A stretch of 64,000 nt of DNA from Bacteroidales bacterium (GTDB taxonomy: Bacteria; Bacteroidota; Bacteroidia; Bacteroidales; WCHB1-69), in contig JALNYF010000001.1 in NCBI GenBank assembly GCA_023229985.1, positions 15,125-79,124 on the forward strand, read 5' to 3'. Positions 53,690 to 63,500 of this stretch are shown piece by piece. The translations under genes were made by a program, and so were the position numbers. The stretch's first letter is position 1, and every line of letters starts with the position of its first letter. A model generated the notes under the pieces. The model was not told the DNA's origin, searched no databases, and saw only the letters and a list, made by a program, of their open reading frames with translations.

Positions 53690-53738
53690 CCAACAAAAAA
53701 AGGCGTGTTAACATTGGTAACACGCCTTTTTTTGTTGG
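53690..53738. terminator. Bidirectional rho-independent terminator (21-bp perfect arms)
   Basis: CCAACAAAAAAAGGCGTGTT(A) and its exact reverse complement (53690-53710 and 53718-53738) form a perfect 21-bp stem with a 7-base loop, with a GC-rich inner half and A/T runs on both flanks. It lies between the convergent ends of the CofE-like gene and folD and can end both transcripts. Confidence 0.93.
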
Positions 53739-53753
53739 CAGTTATTCCGAAAT

Positions 53754-54665
53754 TTAATCTTTTCCGCTGCGTGCGTTAGTGATATTATCCCAAAGTTTAG
53801 ACACATCTGTATTGGCTTCGACGTGACTTAAGAAGCACTCCATCGTATTTATCATCAGCATGGCAATGGTCAGCGGACCGACCCCGCCGGGTACAGGCGT
53901 AATGTAACCTGCCACTTCGCAAGCGCCTTCAAAATCCACGTCTCCAACTAATTTGCCCTCTGTGTTGTAGGTGTTTCCCACATCAATGACTATCGCCCCG
54001 GGTTTTATCATATCCGCCGTGATAATCTTTTCTTTTCCGACCGCAACTATCAATATATCAGCCAATAAAGTAATTTTTTTAAGATCTTCCGTATAAGAAT
54101 GAGCCATGATAACGGTTGCATTCTCATCGAGGAGAAGCTTGGCTACGGGTTTTCCTACAATGTTGCTTCTCCCGACTACTACGGCTGTTTTTCCGCTAAT
54201 CGGTATTTCCGTAGTTTTGATTAGCTGGATGATTCCTTTCGGTGTGCAGGGAGCAATACAGTGCGTACCCTGCCACAAAGCACCCACGTTGAGTGTGTGA
54301 AATCCATCTACATCTTTGTTTTTGGCGACGGCATCCACCACGCGTTCTTCGTTCATGTGTGCGGGCAGGGGAAGTTGCACCAAAATCCCGTCAATAAGCG
54401 GGTCTTCGTTTAAAACATGAATGATTTTCAATAATTCGGCTTCGCTTATATTGTCTTCCAAAGCCATCAAACGGGCATCTATTCCAATTGACAAGCCGGT
54501 TTGGACCTTATTTCGTACATAGCCCTGATTCGCGGAGTCGTTGCCCACCATGATAACGCATAAAGAGGGACGCCGTCCATATTGATGTTCCAAGAGCGGA
54601 ATCTGCTCTTTTATCGTATTTTTTATTTTGGCTGCAACTGTTTTTCCGTTTATTATATTTGCCAT
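53754..54665 (-). CDS. folD: Methylenetetrahydrofolate dehydrogenase/cyclohydrolase
   Basis: This 303-residue bifunctional enzyme interconverts 5,10-methylene-THF and 10-formyl-THF. The catalytic YVRNK (Tyr/Lys) is at about residues 49-53, VVGRSNIVGKPVAKLL binds NADP, and the end carries PVPGGVGPLTIAML. It is the last gene of the purine operon, 36 bases after purD, and supplies the 10-formyl-THF used by PurN and PurH. Confidence 0.96.
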   Translation of the reverse strand: MANIINGKTVAAKIKNTIKEQIPLLEHQYGRRPSLCVIMVGNDSANQGYVRNKVQTGLSIGIDARLMALEDNISEAELLKIIHVLNEDPLIDGILVQLPLPAHMNEERVVDAVAKNKDVDGFHTLNVGALWQGTHCIAPCTPKGIIQLIKTTEIPISGKTAVVVGRSNIVGKPVAKLLLDENATVIMAHSYTEDLKKITLLADILIVAVGKEKIITADMIKPGAIVIDVGNTYNTEGKLVGDVDFEGACEVAGYITPVPGGVGPLTIAMLMINTMECFLSHVEANTDVSKLWDNITNARSGKD

Positions 54666-54701
54666 TATTTCAACTATTTATTTTCATTTATGTTTCATTG
54701 T

Positions 54702-55961
54702 CTATTCATGGTCAAGAGCAATATGAGCGATGTCGTGTCGATAGAAGAGATGGTCACATTTTATTTTATCAATTTCGGAATAGGCGATTTGGTGTGCTGA
54801 CTGGAGCGTTTTGCTTTGAGCGACGATCATTAGTACGCGACCACCGTTGGTAATCAATTTTTCATTTTTGTAAGCAGTTCCCATGTGATAAACCGTTGTC
54901 GTGATATTTCCAATTCCTTCAATTTCAAATCCTTTGTCATATTTTTCAGGGTACCCCTTAGACGCAAGAACGACCCCTAATGTTACATTTTTCGACCATT
55001 TTATTGAATTTTCAATTTCTTGACCGGTAGCGATTTTTTCAAAAATGTCGTAGCAGTCACTTTCTAAAAGTGGGAGGACAACTTCCGTTTCCGGGTCTCC
55101 AAAGCGGGCGTTAAATTCAATAACTTTAATTCCGTCAGGAGTTTTCATCAGTCCTGCGTAAAGAACGCCGGTGAGTGGGCAGTTTTTTTGGCACATGGCA
55201 TCAGCCGTGGGCTGCAGAATATGGTCAATGGCATATTGGACATCTTCATCGGTAATAAAAGGGAGGGCGGTATATGCACCCATACCGCCGGTATTCGGAC
55301 CTTGGTCGCCATCAAAGGCGCGTTTGTGGTCTTGAGCCACCGGCATTGAATACACATGATGACCATTTACGAAGCACATCAAGGAGAATTCGGGACCGGT
55401 CAGAAATTCTTCGATGATTACTTTCCCTTTCCCGAAAATATGGTCAATAAGCATTTTTTGAAGAGTTTCTTCTGCTTGAGCCGGCGTTTCTGCAATCACC
55501 ACGCCCTTGCCGGCAGCTAATCCGTCGTACTTGATGACGGTGGGAAACGGACGGGCAGACACATGATCCCATGCTTCGTCAAAGTCCGAAAAACTGCGAT
55601 ATTCGGCTGATGGAATATGGTACTCTCGCATGAGTTGTTTGGCAAATTCTTTACTGCTTTCAATTCGGGTAGCAGCAGTGGTGTGACCAAAAATTGTAAG
55701 ATTCTCGGCGCGAAAGCGATCCACAATGCCGGCTTGAAGGGCGGCTTCTGTTCCCACCACGGTTAAATCTATTTTCTCATTTTTGGCAAATTGCAACAAA
55801 TTATTGACATCTGTGTCCTGAATGGGAATGATATGTGCAAACGCTTCCATACCCGCATTTCCCGGGGCGCAATAGAGTTCAAGTTCTTGATTTGAACGGT
55901 GTAGTGTATCCGCTATGGCATGTTCGCGACCGCCGGAACCGATTACCAATATTTTTTTCAT
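54702..55961 (-). CDS. purD: Phosphoribosylamine-glycine ligase (GARS)
   Basis: This ATP-grasp enzyme joins phosphoribosylamine and glycine in step 2 of purine synthesis. From MKKILVIGSGGREHAIAD (residue 1) it continues with KYDGLAAGKGVVIAE, EEFLTGPEFSLMCFV and KRAFDGDQGPNTGGMGAY, then EFNARFGDPETEVVLPLL. The start at 55961 gives the standard N-terminus; an in-frame extension upstream runs into purH and is not used. It is 4 bases after the purH stop. Confidence 0.96.
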   Translation of the reverse strand: MKKILVIGSGGREHAIADTLHRSNQELELYCAPGNAGMEAFAHIIPIQDTDVNNLLQFAKNEKIDLTVVGTEAALQAGIVDRFRAENLTIFGHTTAATRIESSKEFAKQLMREYHIPSAEYRSFSDFDEAWDHVSARPFPTVIKYDGLAAGKGVVIAETPAQAEETLQKMLIDHIFGKGKVIIEEFLTGPEFSLMCFVNGHHVYSMPVAQDHKRAFDGDQGPNTGGMGAYTALPFITDEDVQYAIDHILQPTADAMCQKNCPLTGVLYAGLMKTPDGIKVIEFNARFGDPETEVVLPLLESDCYDIFEKIATGQEIENSIKWSKNVTLGVVLASKGYPEKYDKGFEIEGIGNITTTVYHMGTAYKNEKLITNGGRVLMIVAQSKTLQSAHQIAYSEIDKIKCDHLFYRHDIAHIALDHE

Positions 55962-55965
55962 TTTT

Positions 55966-57495
55966 TTAATGTTTAAAATGTCTGACTCCTGTGAACAGCA
56001 TCGTAATTCCCAACTCATTGGCTTTGCGCACGGCATCATCGTCGCGGATGCTTCCGCCGGGCTGAATAATTGCAGTAACTCCATAATTAGCAGCGAGTTG
56101 TACAGTATCATCGAAGGGTAAAAAGCCATCGGAGGCGAGTACCAAGTTGGAAGTAAAACCGGCGGCGTGTGCTTGTTTCAGTGCTATTTCCGCCGAACCG
56201 ACGCGGTTGGTTTGTCCGGCACCAATTCCCATTGTCCGATGATCTTTCACAATGGCAATGGCATTCGATTTGACGTGCTTCACAATTTTCCAGCCGAAAT
56301 CCATATCTGCCATCTGTTCGGCAGACGGTTGGCATTGGGTTACACACATTTGCGGGGTAATGGTTTCAATTTGTGTGTCCAATTGTTGTACCAATAAACC
56401 TCCATTGACTCCAATATATTGTTTAATAGTATCTTGATTTTTAGTCATATCCACTTCGAGGAGTCTTAAATTTTTCTTTGAGGAGAGAATTTCGAGTGCT
56501 TCCGGTTGGAAAGAGGGGGCAATGATGATTTCGAGGAAAATGGGTTTCATTCTGTTCGCTACTTCGGCGGTCAGCGGGCGATTGACTGCGACGATACCGC
56601 CGTATATGCTCACTTTATCGGCTTCATACGCCCATTGCCATGCTTGTTCTAATGTTTGAGCCACGGCAGCACCGCAAGGGTTCATGTGTTTCAAGGCGAC
56701 GCAGAAAGGATTGTCGAAGTCGCGCAGAATATTGAGTGCAGCGTTGGCATCTTGTATATTATTGTATGATAATTCTTTACCTTGAATTTGTCGGGCAAAG
56801 GCGAGGGAGTAGGGTTGGGGTTGTGCGGCGGCGTAGAATTGTGCGGTTTGGTGTGGGTTTTCGCCATAGCGAAGAGATTGCTTTAATTCATATTCCAAGA
56901 ATAATTTTTCCGTTAGACCGGCTTGTGCCCGCATGTAAGTTGAAATGCAGCAGTCATATTCTGCTGTATGTGTGTAGGCTTTGGCTGACAATTTCAACCG
57001 TGTTTCGCGCCTGGTGTTGCCGTGTGTGCGAATTTCGTCTATTACCATAGCGTAATCGGCAGGGTCGCAAACAATGGATACATCTTGCCAATTTTTGGCT
57101 GCACTTCGTACCATGGAAGGTCCGCCAATATCAATATTTTCAATTGCATCTTCAAATTTAACACCCTCTTTTTCAATAGTTTGACGAAATGGATAGAGGT
57201 TCACGCATACCAAATCAATGGTTTCAATTTTATTTTCTTTTAGGGTTTGCATGTGCGCCGGCAAATCGCGACGAGCTAAAATTCCTCCATGCACCTTGGG
57301 GTGCAACGTTTTTACTCTGCCATCTAATATTTCTGGAAAATCGGTCACTTCACTGATGTTAATAGTTTTAATATTAGCACTTTCCAGAAGTTTGCGTGTC
57401 CCGCCGGTTGCAATAATCTCCCAACCCAAAGATTGTAATGATTGAACAAAATCAACCACTCCCTCTTTGTTACTTACACTTACTAATGCCCTCAT
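55966..57495 (-). CDS. purH: Bifunctional AICAR transformylase/IMP cyclohydrolase
   Basis: This 509-residue protein carries out the last two steps to IMP. The N-terminal MGS-like cyclohydrolase contains VSNKEGVVDFVQ and RVKTLHPKVHGGILARRD; the C-terminal AICAR transformylase has LRYGENPHQTAQFY, ALKHMNPCGAA and DGFLPFDDTV. The length is standard. It uses 10-formyl-THF supplied by FolD in the same operon. It starts 64 bases after purN, the widest gap in the operon. Confidence 0.96.
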   Translation of the reverse strand: MRALVSVSNKEGVVDFVQSLQSLGWEIIATGGTRKLLESANIKTINISEVTDFPEILDGRVKTLHPKVHGGILARRDLPAHMQTLKENKIETIDLVCVNLYPFRQTIEKEGVKFEDAIENIDIGGPSMVRSAAKNWQDVSIVCDPADYAMVIDEIRTHGNTRRETRLKLSAKAYTHTAEYDCCISTYMRAQAGLTEKLFLEYELKQSLRYGENPHQTAQFYAAAQPQPYSLAFARQIQGKELSYNNIQDANAALNILRDFDNPFCVALKHMNPCGAAVAQTLEQAWQWAYEADKVSIYGGIVAVNRPLTAEVANRMKPIFLEIIIAPSFQPEALEILSSKKNLRLLEVDMTKNQDTIKQYIGVNGGLLVQQLDTQIETITPQMCVTQCQPSAEQMADMDFGWKIVKHVKSNAIAIVKDHRTMGIGAGQTNRVGSAEIALKQAHAAGFTSNLVLASDGFLPFDDTVQLAANYGVTAIIQPGGSIRDDDAVRKANELGITMLFTGVRHFKH

Positions 57496-57559
57496 AATTA
57501 TTTATTTTTGATATTGATTATTCTTTTTAAAAAAATTGGAACCTGTCCATTATTCACTC

Positions 57560-58126
57560 CTAATTTCTAATCAGCAGCTCCCGAATTGTTTGCACATAAA
57601 GTTGATGTTCTATTTTTTGTCCGATTTTGTGAACTTCTGCGGGGTCATTACCGTCATAGGCGAATGCTTCTTGTGCAATAATTTTTCCCCCGTCGAGGGT
57701 TTCATCAACATAATGGATGGTAATGCCGTAAACTTTAACGCCGTAAGCTACTGCATCTTCTACTGCGTGTGCGCCTTTAAAGGCGGGAAGTAAAGAGGGG
57801 TGGATATTGATAATTCGTCCGCTGTATGCAGTTAGTAAAGTGTTGGAAACGATTCTCATGTATCCGGCCAAGCAAATCAGATTGACGTTGAGTTGATTTA
57901 ATTCGCGTACGATTTCTTGTTCGAAGTCAGTTTTTGAAGGATACTCTTTCGGGGAGGCAATGAGGCAGCGGATATGATATTTTTTGGCACGTTCGATGAC
58001 GTATGCGCCGGGTTGGTCGCATACCAGCAATACGATTTGAGCGGGAATTGTCCCGTTGGTGCAGGCTTGTGCGATGGCTTCAAAATTGCTGCCGCTTCCA
58101 CTGGCAAAGATGGCAATATTTTTCAT
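57560..58126 (-). CDS. purN: Phosphoribosylglycinamide formyltransferase (folate-dependent)
   Basis: This 188-residue GART enzyme formylates GAR with 10-formyl-THF. The phosphate-binding FASGSGSNFEAIAQ is at the N-terminus, the LAGYMRIV segment and INIHPSLLPAFKGAHA hold the active-site Asn/His, and VDETLDGGKIIAQ has the catalytic Asp. It lies 14 bases after purM. Confidence 0.96.
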   Translation of the reverse strand: MKNIAIFASGSGSNFEAIAQACTNGTIPAQIVLLVCDQPGAYVIERAKKYHIRCLIASPKEYPSKTDFEQEIVRELNQLNVNLICLAGYMRIVSNTLLTAYSGRIINIHPSLLPAFKGAHAVEDAVAYGVKVYGITIHYVDETLDGGKIIAQEAFAYDGNDPAEVHKIGQKIEHQLYVQTIRELLIRN

Positions 58127-58140
58127 GATAATACAGAATA

Positions 58141-59202
58141 TTAATGAATTATAATACCCTGTTCGTTGGTAATTTTTCCGATGACAGCTGCTTTTTCTCC
58201 GAAAGAGTGAAGAATTTCGATGGCTTGTGGAGCTTCTTCAGCAGCTAAGGCGACCACCATTCCGATGCCCATATTGAAGATGTTGAACATTTCGCGGTGT
58301 GGAATTTTGCCCCAATTTTCAAGCATTTTGAAGACGGGGAGTATCTCCCATGTCCCTTCGTCAATTTCAAATCCTTGCCCTTGTTGAAGAATACGAGGAA
58401 TGTTTTCGTCAAAACCACCGCCGGTAATGTGGCAGATGCCGTGAACTTGGCACTGACGAATGACTTCTAACATCTGTTTTACGTAAATGCGTGTTGGGGT
58501 GAGCAATAAATCTCCGAGTTTTTGATTTTGTGTATTTTTATCTAATTCATTTAAGCATAATGGTTTACATTGAGCTATGGTATCGTGATAGTTGAAGTTG
58601 TTGTCTTGAATGATTTTGCGGACGAGGCTAAATCCGTTGGAGTGCACTCCGGACGAGGCAACACCCACCAAGAGATCGCCGGCAGTGACTTGCGAGCCAT
58701 CTATCAATTTGGATTTTTCGACCACGCCGGTTGTAAATCCGGCAATGTCATATTCGCCATCGGCGTACATGCCGGGCATTTCGGCGGTTTCGCCGCCCAC
58801 GAGCGCGCAACCGGCTTGCCGACAGCCTTCCGCTACGCCGGCAACGATGGCTTCTACCTTGGTGGGAATATTATGTCCGATAGCGATATAATCAAGAAAA
58901 ATCAAGGGCTCGGCACCTTGTGCCAGCACGTCGTTCACGCACATTGCCACTGCATCAATACCGATGGTATCATGTTTGTCCATCTCAAAAGCAATTTTGA
59001 GTTTTGTTCCTACACCGTCCGTTCCACTTACCAATATCGGTTCTTTAACGTGCAGACTGCTCAAATCAAACATCCCACCGAAGGAGCCGATATTGCCCAT
59101 TGAGCCTTTTCGCGAGGTGGATGCAACATGTTGTTTAATCCGACGGACCACTTCGTAGCCGGCTTCGAGATTAACTCCTGCGTTTTCGTATGTTTTTGCC
59201 AT
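58141..59202 (-). CDS. purM: Phosphoribosylformylglycinamidine cyclo-ligase (AIR synthetase)
   Basis: This 353-residue ATP-dependent enzyme closes the imidazole ring (FGAM to AIR). The start is [67 protein letters not shown] and [15 protein letters not shown] are the diagnostic AIRS motifs. It lies 34 bases after purF. Confidence 0.96.
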   Translation of the reverse strand: MAKTYENAGVNLEAGYEVVRRIKQHVASTSRKGSMGNIGSFGGMFDLSSLHVKEPILVSGTDGVGTKLKIAFEMDKHDTIGIDAVAMCVNDVLAQGAEPLIFLDYIAIGHNIPTKVEAIVAGVAEGCRQAGCALVGGETAEMPGMYADGEYDIAGFTTGVVEKSKLIDGSQVTAGDLLVGVASSGVHSNGFSLVRKIIQDNNFNYHDTIAQCKPLCLNELDKNTQNQKLGDLLLTPTRIYVKQMLEVIRQCQVHGICHITGGGFDENIPRILQQGQGFEIDEGTWEILPVFKMLENWGKIPHREMFNIFNMGIGMVVALAAEEAPQAIEILHSFGEKAAVIGKITNEQGIIIH

Positions 59203-59236
59203 AATATATTAATTTATTGATTATGAATAAAATGAA

Positions 59237-60595
59237 TTAAATATTTTGTAATTCGTCTTTGTATAATTCGGTTGGGTACTGACCGGTGAAGCAAGCCATG
59301 CAGGGGGAAACGCAGCCAAAGCATGAAGCATCAGTAGATTCGGGGCTGAGGTAACCTAATGAATCGGCACCAATGGTGGCGCAGGCTTCTTCCAGCGTTC
59401 TGTTGGAGCAAAGGAGTTCTTCGTTAGTGGGGGTGTCTACGCCATAGTAGCACGGGAATTTCATCATCGGGCTTGCCACTCTGAAATGAACTTCTGTGGC
59501 ACCGGCATCGCGCAACAATCGTACAATCTTTAAGGAAGTAGTTCCTCTGACAATGGAATCATCAATGAGGACCACTCGTTTTCCTTTGACAATACTTCTG
59601 ACGGGACTTAATTTCATACGGACCCCTAATTCCCGCATTTGTTGCATAGGTTGAATAAAGGTTCTGCCCATATATTTATGTTTTACCAATCCCATTTCGT
59701 AGGGTATGCCACTCTCTTCGCTGTAGCCCATTGCTGCACTGAGGCTTGATTCGGGAACACCCACCACAATATCGGCTTCCGCCGGACACTCTCGGTATAG
59801 TCTGCGCCCCGCTTCCTTGCGATAGGCATGAACATTGCACCCGTCAATATCACTATCCGGACGCGCCAAGTAAATGTACTCCATCGCGCACATGTAATGG
59901 TTGCGGCTGCAAGCGTATCGGTTGGAGCGAATCCCTTTGTCGTCAAAACAGACAATCTCGCCCGGCTCAACGTCCCGAATAAATTCGGCTCCCATAATTT
60001 CAAAAGCACAAGATTCACTGCTGACCACATAACCATCTCCCAATTTCCCAATCGCCAACGGCTTAATTCCGTATTTATCCCGACAGGCGTAAAGCCGGTT
60101 TTGAGTCATAATGAGAAAAGTAAACCCGCCATCCATCATGTTGAGTGCATTAATGATGTTATGAATACGGTCTTCATTATTTCTTTTTTTGATCAGGTGT
60201 GCCATCAGTTCGCTGTCCAATGAGGTGTGGAAAATGGTTCCCGATCTATCTAAATATTCTGCAATTTGTTTGGCATTAATGAGTTGTCCGTCGCTTGCCA
60301 CCACAAAATCGCCGGAGCGGTGGTGAAAAAAGAGGGGTTGCACATTATCCAAACCGCCTTTTGTTACATTGCCATACAACACACTTGCCATTCCAATATT
60401 TCCTTGCAATGTTTCAATAACAGAATTATTAAAAATGCTGTCCACAAGTCCTAAACCGCGAAAACGAAAGCACTGTCCTTCGTTGTTAAAGGTAGCCATG
60501 CCTGCTCCTTCTTGCCCACGATGTTGCAAATTATGCAACCCATAATATAGCACTGCCGATACATTTTGTACATTATACGCTCCCAATACTCCCAT
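59237..60595 (-). CDS. purF: PurF-type amidophosphoribosyltransferase with a degenerate glutaminase domain
   Basis: The C-terminal half is a standard PRPP amidotransferase: VVLIDDSIVRGTTS is the PRPP loop, and four cysteines in MCAMEY, FPCYYG and CFGCVSPCMAC match those binding the 4Fe-4S cluster of Bacillus-type PurF. The N-terminal glutaminase half aligns without gaps over the first 31 residues (GVLGAYN...LQHRGQEGAG), but the nucleophilic Cys1 position is the initiator Met. The Arg of HVRY is Leu and the Asn of HNGN is Asp (SDGQ). No in-frame Cys exists before the upstream stop. It could work with free ammonia or a partner. It is 2 bases after the purL-purC gene. Confidence 0.88.
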   Translation of the reverse strand: MGVLGAYNVQNVSAVLYYGLHNLQHRGQEGAGMATFNNEGQCFRFRGLGLVDSIFNNSVIETLQGNIGMASVLYGNVTKGGLDNVQPLFFHHRSGDFVVASDGQLINAKQIAEYLDRSGTIFHTSLDSELMAHLIKKRNNEDRIHNIINALNMMDGGFTFLIMTQNRLYACRDKYGIKPLAIGKLGDGYVVSSESCAFEIMGAEFIRDVEPGEIVCFDDKGIRSNRYACSRNHYMCAMEYIYLARPDSDIDGCNVHAYRKEAGRRLYRECPAEADIVVGVPESSLSAAMGYSEESGIPYEMGLVKHKYMGRTFIQPMQQMRELGVRMKLSPVRSIVKGKRVVLIDDSIVRGTTSLKIVRLLRDAGATEVHFRVASPMMKFPCYYGVDTPTNEELLCSNRTLEEACATIGADSLGYLSPESTDASCFGCVSPCMACFTGQYPTELYKDELQNI

Positions 60596-60597
60596 AA

Positions 60598-63500
60598 TTA
60601 CTTATCCTCCATTACTTTATTAATACGTTCCAAAACTTCTTGATAGGATGACATGATTTCGCCCATATCGCGGCGGTAGCGGTCTTTGTCTAATCTTCTT
60701 TCTGTTCCTTCTTCCCAAAGTCTGCATGTGTCGGGACTAATCTCATCGGTTATAATAATCTCTTCATTATCAACTGCTTGTCCAAATTCCAATTTCATAT
60801 CCACCAATTCAATACCTGCTTGATGAAGAATGTCGCTGATAATTGTATTGGCTTGATTGGCCATTTGATACATCTTATTGAGCGTTTCGCGGGTAACCAA
60901 TTTCAGTGCTATTGCGTGAGAATCGTTGATCAGCGGGTCTAAAAGATTGTCGTTATTATATCGCAAATCAATAATGGTATTATCAGGTTTGTATCCCTCT
61001 TTTATCCCCAGCCATTCAGGTAAGAAACCGGAAACACGATTTCTGACAATCACTTCAATGGGAATAGTGCGCGCTTTCCTACATAATTGTTCCCGTTCGT
61101 TGATTTTTTCAATGAAATGCGTACTTACCCCTTGTGAGTTCAAAGTATTGAGCAAAATTGCCGATATGGTGTTGGTGATTTTTCCTTTTCCTTTAAAAAC
61201 GGCATGTTTGACGTTATTGTACGCCATCATTGTATCTTTGAAATTGACAATTACTTGTGAGGCGTTTGTAGTTGCAAAAAGTTGTTTTTCTTTTCCATCA
61301 AAAATGAGTTCTTTTTTTTGAATCGTTTTTCCTTTAAAATAATGAACGGCATTTTCAAAAATGGGTTGATACAGATTACCGCTGATATTTTTGAAGAGAT
61401 TCTTTTCGTATCTTTCGCTGTGTCCCATTTTGCCAAGAATTAGACCATCGGGGCTGATAATTCCTTCAATATCATAATAAGAGCCGTTGGGATTGTCGGT
61501 ATAGCGGAAAGCAACTTGTTCGTTTGAAAAGAGATGTTGAGCCATTTCGGGGGTAACCACAAATTTTCCCTCTCCGTGGCTGATGGCAATGTTATGACAA
61601 TCTCCCTTTTTGAAACCGTTCAGCCAAGGAGATTGGGTTGAAACAACCTCAGTAACCGTCATTTTTGAAATATGTCGGTTAATGTCGTTGCGGAAAAGGG
61701 TAGGGGAATTTTCGGTTACAGAATCGATTTTTCCGTACGGGAGTAATCCACTTTTTACCAAGGCTTGGAATCCGTTGCAGATGCCGAGAATAAGACCTCC
61801 TCTTTTTTGCAGATTAGTGATGGCGTTGGCAATTTGCGAATTACAGATGACATTAGCGATAAATTTCCCGCTTCCATCCGGTTCGTCACCGCTTGAAAAA
61901 CCGCCGCAAAATGCCAATATCTGACATTGTTCAATGAGTTGAGATAGTTCGGCAATGGAATGATTGACATCATCTTCCGTAAGATTTCTGAAAATGAAAG
62001 TGCGGACTTGCGCGCCGGCTTTGCGGAATGCCTTGGCAGTATCGTAGTCGCAGTTGCTTCCCGGAAATACAGGCAAACAAACGATCGGACCTTCTTCCGG
62101 TACCACTCCCGAATAGGAGATTTTCTTGTTTTCGTTGCGGCGCGTTTCCGTTTTTTGAACCGTACCCTTGAATAAAGGAGCTGCGTGCGTAGGATAAATC
62201 TTTGCAAAACGCGCATGGTTGGCTTCTTTCATCTCAGAAATTGACATTTTGCAACCATTCATGATGAGATCTGGGGAATCGGTCACTTCTCCCAGCAGTT
62301 GGGCGTTGGGATAGTGTAGCGGCTGATTTGTTTCAACCACCAGAGAACCATAATTGAGTGCATAAAGTTCATCTTCAGTGATATTGATGTTTACTCCCAA
62401 GTTATTTCCGAACGACATTTTGCAAAGGGCTTCGGCAATACCACCAAAAGTAACCGACCAAGCTGCTACAACCTCCCCGATTTCAATTTGGTGATGAATG
62501 TAGTTCCAATTATCTATAAGCATTTGATTATTAGGCATATAATTGGAATATGGCGTATGTTTTATCCAATAAACTAAGTTTTTGGCTTTTTTAAACTCCG
62601 GGGAAATTACTTTGGAAGCGTTAACTGTTGTTATGCCGAAAGCGACCAATGTGGGAGGAACGTTCAAGTTTTCAAAAGTTCCGCTCATGGAATCTTTTCC
62701 ACCGATGGAGGGTAAAGCGAGTTCCAATTGCATTTTTAGGGCTCCGAGTAGTGCGGCAAAAGGTTTGCCCCAGCTGTGGGGGTCGTGGGTCATCTTTTCA
62801 AAATATTCTTGATACGAAAAACGCATACCCGAAAAATCGCCACCGGCAGCCACTACTTTCGTGCAAGCCTCCGTAATGGCATATGCTGCCCCGTGGTATG
62901 GACTCCATCGCGTGATGTCGGGATTGTAACCAAAAGCCATGATGCTTGCCGTATCGGTATCGCCGGAAACGGGAATCTTCTGCACGGAACATTGCGTTTC
63001 TGTAGCTTGTTCAGTGCCCCCGTATGGCATAAGTACGGTGGAACGTCCAACGGTTGAATCGAACATCTCTACCATTCCTTTTTGGGAAGCGATGTTAGGT
63101 GCAGATAACAGTGATTTTAATTTTTGCTCTAAACTTTTTCCGGTTACCTTTCTCGTAAAGGGATTCTCATTTTTTACTGCTGTGATGGTAGCGGCGGCGA
63201 AGTGTTTGGCACCGGCACTATCGATGAAATCGCGTTCCAAATCACAGACTATTGTATTGCCGTTAAAGATTCGCATACGTCCGGTATCGGTAACGTCGGC
63301 GACGTAGGTCACTTCTACGTTGTCGTGGTGGCAGTAGCGTTCAAACTCGTCTCGATCTTGTCGTTTAATCACAACCGCCATTCTTTCTTGGGATTCGCTG
63401 ATGGAGAGTTCGGTAGCGTTCAAGCCGGCATATTTCACGGGTACTCGGTCGATATAGATGTCCAATCCGGGGGCAAGTTCGCCAATGGCAACGCTCACGC

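Noticed and set aside
55962..56129. Longer N-terminus for PurD
   Set aside because: The extra 56 residues lie wholly within purH in another frame and the standard PurD N-terminus begins at 55961.
58570..59103. A 177-residue plus-strand open frame inside purM
   Set aside because: It is antisense to a well-conserved gene, has no start signal or family motif, and is explained by the GC pattern of purM.
59237..60620. A frameshift hiding the missing Cys1 of PurF
   Set aside because: The conserved GV(L/F)G block starts at the second residue in the proper frame, and the short space upstream contains a stop and no Cys codon in frame.
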